64,000 nucleotides of DNA. Source: Rhynchopus sp. YZ270_cl-10 (taxonomy: Eukaryota; Euglenozoa; Diplonemea; Diplonemida; Diplonemidae). Of this stretch, positions 59,601 through 64,000 are shown piece after piece. The stretch covers positions 62,001 through 126,000 of the forward strand of contig OZ037869.1 of assembly GCA_964035575.1 (NCBI GenBank), written 5' to 3'. Position 1 is the first letter of the stretch, and each line of letters opens with the position of its first letter. A program made the translations under genes and the position numbers. Under the pieces are notes generated by a model. It did not search any database and had not been told where the DNA came from. It saw nothing but the letters and a program-made list of their open reading frames with translations.

Positions 59601-61923
59601 TCTCAGGCAGCAGCACACCCCCGACTGCAGACAGCTTCAGCCTCGACCCCGTCGCCGAGAAGGCCAGCGTCGTGTCCTGCAGCCCCATCGACAGCACAGG
59701 TGCCATGATGCTCTGCAGCGTGCTCCCGACACTCGCCACCTCGCCGGACGTCGCGAGGTACGCAACACTCCCGATCGTGAGCTCCGCCACATCCACGCTC
59801 AGCTCCACACCGTCGCACGTCTTAGGCGGCCCGACACGTCCCTGCCCGATGATCGAAGACAGCGTTGTTTTCGTGGGCCCGCACTCCCCTGCACACATGG
59901 GCATCACAATCTCGCCCTTTGTCACAATGTCTGAGGACTGCTCGAGGAAGGCCACCAGCTCCGCTGCTGCTGCTGCGCCATCTGACGTCGCCACTGCCGC
60001 CCGACCTGCCGACACGGGACATGACGTCGCGTCGTAGCCAAGGCTCGCACCGCTGTTCGAGTCTTCCAGGGTGATGGCCTCCGAAAACCCAAACCCGTCC
60101 GTCGACGCCACAGCCGCAATGAGTTCTGTCTTCACACTCCGCATCATCTGCGCGAACATCGCTTTGTTCGTCAGCGCCTCACGCAGGTTGGTCAGTGCCG
60201 ATGCAGATGCAGCCTTCTTCTTCCCCGCCCCCACGTTCGAGTGCGGGTCAAACGTGATACCAAACCCGGCAAACTCAACCCCACGCCACCAGGCATCCAC
60301 GTCCACACCCGGCTCGCGCAGGCATCCCCAGTGCGGGTGTTCCAGTGTCACGTGCAGGTTGGAGATGTGCAGAGCAGAGTTGCGCAGGTACTCGTTTGAG
60401 ACAGACACCACAAAAGCAAACCCAGAGAAAGACGACGCATCCTTGAACCAGTCTAGTGAAATGTCCACCGAGTCCCCCACCTCCTTCCAAAAGCCCTTCC
60501 TCGCCTCCGTCGAAACCACGTGTGCACGCCGCCCACTCGAGCCAGCTACACACCGCCACGAACCCGACACAAACATACACAAACCCTCGTCCAGGCCGCA
60601 GTCAGCGTCGTTCTTGCAAGCAATCCCGCACTCACCACTACCAGACAGGCACGTCTCCCCAGGCACGCTGCAGTCGCTGTTGCTCATGCACATGGCAGCA
60701 CCGGGCGCAGGTGTCTTGTCGACACAGAGTCCTCCGTTGCAGTACGCATCCAGCCCGCAGCTCGCAGCATCAGCACAGGGCTGCCCCGCCGCAGGCACAC
60801 ACTGCCGCGTCACACAGATCTCCCCCGCCTTTGTGCAGTCTGCCGCCTCCGTCGCCTTTGTACACTCGCTTGCCAGGCAGCGGTGGTTGTGGCAGAACTG
60901 AGTGCCGGGTGTGCACTGCGCATCACTTGTGCACTCACGCGGCACACAACGCTTGTTGTCAAGGCAGACCTCCGACCCAACGTGGCACCCGCTGTCCGAC
61001 ACACATGCTGTAGTAGGCTGGCAGCGCTTCGTCCCTGCGATATCGCACTTCTGCAGCCCGACGCAGTCGTAGTGCGCATCGCACGCCACCACACAGCGCA
61101 GGTTGTCGCACGCCTCCTTCGGCCCGCAGCTTGCTGCGCTCGAGCACACACGCGTGCACTTGTTATCTTCGCAGATCGTCGCCCGACGCGCCTTAGCCTT
61201 GCAGTCAGCGTCGATAGCACAAGTCTTCTGTCCCTTCTCAAGTGAAAAGTCGACACCAACACCAACGCCCGTGAACACCTGGTTCGGGTTTGCTGTGTCT
61301 AAACCCAGCGAGAACCCGCCACCTACCGACAGTCCCGCTTTCCAGTTTGTCGTCAGCTGAAGCTCCCATCCAGGCAGGCCCACACCCAACGACGCTGTGA
61401 GCAGTGGGCTCGCAAAGTCGCTCAGCACCCCCGCCGTTCTCTTGCTGTTACCTGCGCTCCTGTTCTCCTTCTTCTGCAAGTACTCTGCACGTGCCTGCTG
61501 CAGTGCGGCCTCACGACGTGCCCGGCCTGTAGTCTGGTTGCACACACCTGTCAACATGTCCATCGCAGGCTCAAGCTGGTCCGTCACCATCTCAATCCCG
61601 TCAAACGGTGATCCCGACTCAAAGAACGTCATCATGTCCTCCAGCCCAGTCTCCAGCTTCGTCTTCAGCTGTCCCAGCACAGCGTCGTCTCTGAAGGCCT
61701 CCTCAAACGCGTCTGTGATCCCCAGGTTGTCCATCTTCTCCTCCGCCAGGCTCATCACAGAGTTCACCACAGTCCCACGGAACTCGTCCAGGTGCTCCTC
61801 CAGGTTCTCCGCAAGTACGTTCAGCGTCAGCGGCTCACCTGTGGTCGCTGTCTCTTCACCTCGCGCACCTGCTGCACACAGCATTACCAACAACGGCAGC
61901 AACACCCTCCTGTGTGTCACCAT
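53635..61923 (-). CDS. giant secreted cysteine-rich repeat protein
   Basis: 2762 residues, single exon. The start is placed at 61923 because a typical signal peptide (MVTHRRVLLPLLVMLCAAGARG) begins there; an open frame of 73 further codons upstream is unlikely to be coding. Layout: helical N-terminal domain (to about 150); a short glycine-rich beta segment; a run of about eight small disulfide modules (about 230-455) of C-x(n)-C..G..C type; a long beta-rich region (about 500-1450) with pairs of cysteines; a second Cys cluster (about 1464-1525) with repeats such as CAPEVC, CTPEVC and CWPEVC; two to three hyalin-repeat-like domains (about 1740-2170) marked by RTWTV and DACGN; and three tandem 142-residue repeats (about 2300-2755). 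There is no C-terminal membrane anchor. An extracellular matrix or adhesion role is inferred. I cannot name an orthologue. Confidence 0.88.
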   Translation of the reverse strand: MVTHRRVLLPLLVMLCAAGARGEETATTGEPLTLNVLAENLEEHLDEFRGTVVNSVMSLAEEKMDNLGITDAFEEAFRDDAVLGQLKTKLETGLEDMMTFFESGSPFDGIEMVTDQLEPAMDMLTGVCNQTTGRARREAALQQARAEYLQKKENRSAGNSKRTAGVLSDFASPLLTASLGVGLPGWELQLTTNWKAGLSVGGGFSLGLDTANPNQVFTGVGVGVDFSLEKGQKTCAIDADCKAKARRATICEDNKCTRVCSSAASCGPKEACDNLRCVVACDAHYDCVGLQKCDIAGTKRCQPTTACVSDSGCHVGSEVCLDNKRCVPRECTSDAQCTPGTQFCHNHRCLASECTKATEAADCTKAGEICVTRQCVPAAGQPCADAASCGLDAYCNGGLCVDKTPAPGAAMCMSNSDCSVPGETCLSGSGECGIACKNDADCGLDEGLCMFVSGSWRCVAGSSGRRAHVVSTEARKGFWKEVGDSVDISLDWFKDASSFSGFAFVVSVSNEYLRNSALHISNLHVTLEHPHWGCLREPGVDVDAWWRGVEFAGFGITFDPHSNVGAGKKKAASASALTNLREALTNKAMFAQMMRSVKTELIAAVASTDGFGFSEAITLEDSNSGASLGYDATSCPVSAGRAAVATSDGAAAAAELVAFLEQSSDIVTKGEIVMPMCAGECGPTKTTLSSIIGQGRVGPPKTCDGVELSVDVAELTIGSVAYLATSGEVASVGSTLQSIMAPVLSMGLQDTTLAFSATGSRLKLSAVGGVLLPETDSDFVAVLKDMAENIRVGVSASLTFEGDLELELRVGTDADTDRAKFIRVSNALGTFGAATYLRFAYLIHTGQPRQELGVSLPLVVCVEDCGAVDQKDVYFEGELSMIVTPAAQTVRGKLTAGGWYYEALKIPFVHIGNMFLGMEWDVKSPLPTGFMLGGAVCLGSRENCQNKAQPFVEGRAYVGVSASLPEDNFFVAMVTNLTIGGIAELAAQEVPWLVLLAGEASDEALAVAKAAFAALGVDVSAVTSTLEGIQQALPPQFAASGLYPYSKDYTTACPEVDADAVHTTLDMDCYAYLSFSPLKTQDIVLGTSTLTIPKGIALAGRLNFVGWEMAAEVAISTSQFYINATMDPVFIRFGNVDFLRIGSHLDGNKEAAGGARFLVDMNILPPRAEVNIQGAFDIPLLKSYGEVALVLDSEKLAFHSEINLFNGALASTADVYFPWDFTAFHMSLSDMEFLYGLVTVKQVKFDYDAAVPHPYAIFDARIDVLFAVGVEAQLKVQDDTLSFAVGLSVLGVTSTISGTAAMDTSNFLDSSFSLSVKTDINPAAVVAAVVDVAEDVAQVAKDVWDTVTTAVSDGWTFVKAQFDVPPLNYLASALGPFLDDVGGVLADIGGALMDAGLSDIVSLGHDFASGDFSALGDAVHNLAGTFGVGGSRYHREVDANEGVNEYGCRWKKVRYQTCYWTPRICAPEVCVEGYCEGGQCSGNVCTGGGCTGCCGWEVCAPEICTPEVCLPLVCWPEVCTPGACHDGFETCSGYKYGTRFPDKTCMENMAAAATAVEAKLVTMKRKNDAVVASQTANPSLASMGVPSVAVASVTLTLPLHGTSAEGTLSSSVGVLAGPCGGAGGVQPASAGTAAFNMATEAEFAASVASAQEALAASTSEVLLSKQCGLGTDILSEAGKVTYATPTLAPAADYSVLCSQSLHLPAGMPAFASVDARCHAGKVVQMVSATPLSATAFPNRVCGSSFLRVLWKGHDAGVCGGETEEVVQVVTVVPVVIASFPEDVTITNEDSLLPSHTGVPETSACFDGADITYTDVVTASQAECGVWTVVRTWTVEPPVFEECSGTHLQGVTRVQKITVRDVAGPAFTRLPEELLYVPFFETWGLKSDIPMSAESLGAGMEAHGMHSYPTTTTSKDSALTITAADAPEAQCRADGLARFTRTWTVADACGNTRTAEQIVVLQHPPAELVATQTRNLHRLFAHSTGVAQGTDVCHAGKVVTGGKRDFVPIHHGNHATDDVCGMGPWDESGCRKLAETVDYVAQVHSVAPVFATFPADTTVDLGSSVEPSVTGWPSVLAFCGTPYTLVHSDAAVVEQTCGASTFVRTWKLQPYYIGCGDASAVYDALLTTTRVQVITVRAVPVMDMLSAPGAVTAQGVCTQGHYDVSFGALSTARLLVNSDTLSTPALDLTGIDSKLQGMMAFIPQEPLVGGETVTARCCATGGCEVVIAAYSCLPCSVGQDGGISSTLCGLGLQSTPCGAHFGNDGKTMDTFRTFLEAGTELSFALNGPTEATALFVETVVKHSLVELPPSTTASLVHGIAIFGGTNVHITSDSPTLTYSPQGTMRDNMQAWGDRTYTLTNIPTELQSATYYRPSLVKSIASGTGISVMGAGWLTMYMIVEVASGRHGNFPTSLPAAGWTEVLAGERPRWGLQHEMAVYKKHIALTGVALPPSTTASLVHGIAVFGGTNVHITSDSPTLTYSPQGTMHDSMQAWGDRTYTLTNIPTELQSATYYRPSLVVDIASGTGVYITGEGVLIMYMIVEAGSGRHGNFPSSLPAAGWKEVLAGERPQWVQGVGWQHEMAVYKKHIALTGVALPPSTTASLVHGIAVFGGTNVHITSDSPTLTYSPQGTMRDNMQAWGDRTYTLTNIPTELQSATYYRPSLVVDIASGTGIFLTGEGVLTMYMIVEAGSGRHGNFPTSLPAAGWTEVFVGERPRWVQGVGWQHGMAVYKKQVLLSGPASRIPTSEWCPRQQTPFPSCVCPA
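53690..55020 (-). repeat. three tandem coding repeats of about 427 bp
   Basis: Copies begin at PPSTTASLVHG (near 55000, 54572 and 54145) and share long identical DNA stretches. Differences are concentrated around the IASGTG and GERPRW segments. The middle copy and one neighbour carry an extra VQGVGW that the first lacks. The high DNA identity points to recent expansion or gene conversion. Confidence 0.92.
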
Positions 61924-64000
61924 CGCGTAGCTTGTCTCCGTAGGGTACGTCTCGGTGTCTGGGGTTCTGTTCTTACAAAACTTTGATTTTTGTTGTATAA
62001 ATAATCTGTTTGGGAGTGTAAAATAGGTTTGATACTGGGGTGCTGAAGTGACCCTACATGAGAACATCATGCCACGGCAATTCACCCGAATCCGGTCTGT
62101 CACAGATATATTCCCTGAACCTGCTGGCTGCGGAAGGTCCACTCAAAAAACCATGTACCCATCTTCAGCAACCCAGTCTCTGAAGCTGCCGTGATCCTTC
62201 TAATCAGCGAGGCAGAGTCGGCACATACAAGCGTCACTCTGCTGGCTCTCCGGTATGAATGTGTTTTGTGGGGTGTGGTGGGGAGACAGTGTCCAACTCT
62301 CGCAGCGTGACAAATAGGCATCAAAAAGGGGGGGTGGTATACTTTTTTATTCCGAAAACGTAAGTAAAAGAACTGAGGTCTGTCTCTGGTGTTCAACTTA
62401 ATGAGACACGTTGACCAAACTGTACAACGCTGTCCTTCTGTGGCAAGGGCCATTAATAGACCTGTTTGTTGAGAAGAACAACATTGCGTAAAAACATAAA
62501 AGCAAAGGTAAAAAGGAAAAAGTAAGGAAGAAAAACAAGTTAAAGAGAAACCGAGAGAGACGAACGATCCAGGGAGGACGCAAACGCCGATCACAATTTA
62601 CACAAGGAGGTGTCGCTGATCTTCTTCTCAACTACCTTCCATAAGATTTCCTACGTACACCTCCACCTGCAACGGCTGGCAGAGGTGGTCTGTAGGGCCA
62701 AGTTGAAGAAATTCATGCACGTTTTGTGGAACGGGAAGGGGAAGGGGACAATTGTGCTTTTTCCCAGACTGTTTTGTAATGTCTTCAGCGATTGTTCTTA
62801 GAGACGCAAAAAAAACAGTGTTTGGGGCAAACCGTTGGTAACACAATGATGTTTGAAAGATGACTGGGCCAGCTCACTGACTCATACATCTATGCAAAAT
62901 TTTTTGGGGGAGGGGAGGGAAATTCTTTCTGGTCGTGAAATGTGCATATTGCGTTTGAACACAAAAGACAAAAATGCACACACTACCTATCCCACTCTAC
63001 AGTTAGGATTTCTGCCTATGCCAAACGAACGAGGTTTTCTTTTCCGTGCTCGTTGACATTTTCTTTCCCTCACTGAGGAAAACGAACTGAAAGGAATAGG
63101 TGGTACAAGGGAACGGGAGATGGGGGCTTTTTTTGTGTGGAGATGATGAATTCTTCTCAAGAAACCTGCTACAAGAAACAACTAAGGCTCTTTCTTGTAG
63201 AGTTTTCTTGACGTTTTGGGGTTAAAAACTTTCTCGTTTCTAGTTGCGGATGATGCTTTTTGTGCGAAAAAAAAAAAAAGATGTTGTTTGAAAATCACAT
63301 TAATGGTATACCTAACAAATAAGAAAAAACGACAGTCAGAACCGTCATATAAAATGAACTGAAAAAAGATGCATCGTATGCACGTACCGCGCCCGAAGAC
63401 ACAGACGCTATAATAACAAACAATGTCTCAAAATTGAGAAGTGTAAAGGAAAAAAAAAAAATGCCGTTTTCAGGTTAGGAGGTTTGTGTAAGTGTGGGGT
63501 TATTGTTTTTTTTTTTTTATTCTGTTTTCGTTTTGGAAACTTTTGTAACAATTTGTCGTATATCCCCTTTTCAAACAAATAAAAAAAGCACTCATCCTAT
63601 TGACCAACGGGTCAGACGTTTTGCTGCACATTTGCCGAAAAAAAATAATTTACAATAAATTAAAATCGCGTTTTCTTCTTCTTCTTCTTCTTCTTCTTCT
63701 ACCAGCTAAATCGCTGGCGTGGCGTGTTCTGCGAATCAGCCAAAAAAACGAATGAACATTTTTCAAAAAAAAAATTCAAAAAAAAAAAACGAAATTACAC
63801 AGCTGTTGAACCAATGAAGGGGAGGGGAGAAACCTTAGGTGGTACTGCAAGAAATCACAACAGGGTGGCAATAGAAAAATAAAATCAATGACTTTGAACT
63901 AAGTTTGCACTTTGGTCGGTGAACCAACAAAAGGAAGAGAGGACACGTGGTCGTCCCTACGAGACCCGTGTTCATGAACAAACAAAGGGGGAGACGAAGA
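61924..64000. other. intergenic region, no gene recognised
   Basis: About 2.1 kb without a convincing open frame. Holds the promoter of the giant gene at its left side, several poly(A)/poly(T) runs and a (CTT)n microsatellite at 63673-63700. A weak host gene extending from the right edge cannot be excluded. Confidence 0.55.

Noticed and set aside
61924-62142. Upstream extension of the giant secreted protein (73 more codons)
   Set aside because: A signal peptide begins exactly at 61923, and the upstream translation has no domain character.

Overview
The window comes from a unicellular eukaryote. Genes stand alone rather than in operons, the left part is AT-rich, the right part GC-rich, and several genes only make sense with short introns (45-77 nt) that start GTATGT or GTATGA/GTATAA and end in A-rich ...AACAG or ...ACACAG. 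A long donor motif and a 3' splice site fused to a TAAAC/TTAAC-like branch region are known from metamonads (Giardia, Trichomonas and relatives), so a free-living metamonad is my best guess, held loosely.

Layout. 1-1556: two minus-strand host-like genes (an unrecognised one cut by the left edge, and a two-finger CCCH protein). 2250-11611: Helitron A1 (coiled-coil/zinc-finger accessory gene, a broken Rep fragment of a second family, and an intact 2009-aa Rep-helicase-OTU protein), followed by a telomere-like (TTTGCGGG)n array. 12076-20681: an array-bounded block split by a 200-N gap; its left part is a minus-strand B-type Helitron tail (OTU exons), its right part is plus-strand Helitron A2, whose C-terminus carries a Josephin-like papain-fold domain instead of OTU. 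20682-40721: three B-type Helitrons (B1 and B2 short, nearly identical 3.65-kb copies; B3 full length with a 2404-aa spliced Rep-helicase-OTU protein and a nested Tc1/mariner), each separated by (TTTGCGGG)n arrays. 40724-50440: a satellite-rich desert with 13-bp, 7-bp and complex GC-rich satellites, clusters of a GTGCAC palindromic motif, and poly(A)-tailed retroposons. 50444-64000: a GC-rich host segment with a seven-pass membrane protein and a 2762-aa secreted cysteine-rich repeat protein.

How it works together. Families A and B share a two-gene design: a small coiled-coil plus C2H2 protein lies upstream of, and in the same direction as, the Rep-helicase. In every copy where I can see the junction the element enters and leaves the 8-bp array at the same base of the repeat (GGGTT^TGCGGG), with TC at the left and CTAG at the right on the plus strand. 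This looks like a Helitron lineage that inserts site-specifically into telomere-like repeats. The C-terminal protease domain differs between otherwise very similar A1 and A2 proteins (OTU versus Josephin-like), which suggests swapping of the deubiquitinase module. All function calls rest on motifs read by eye; no database search was possible.
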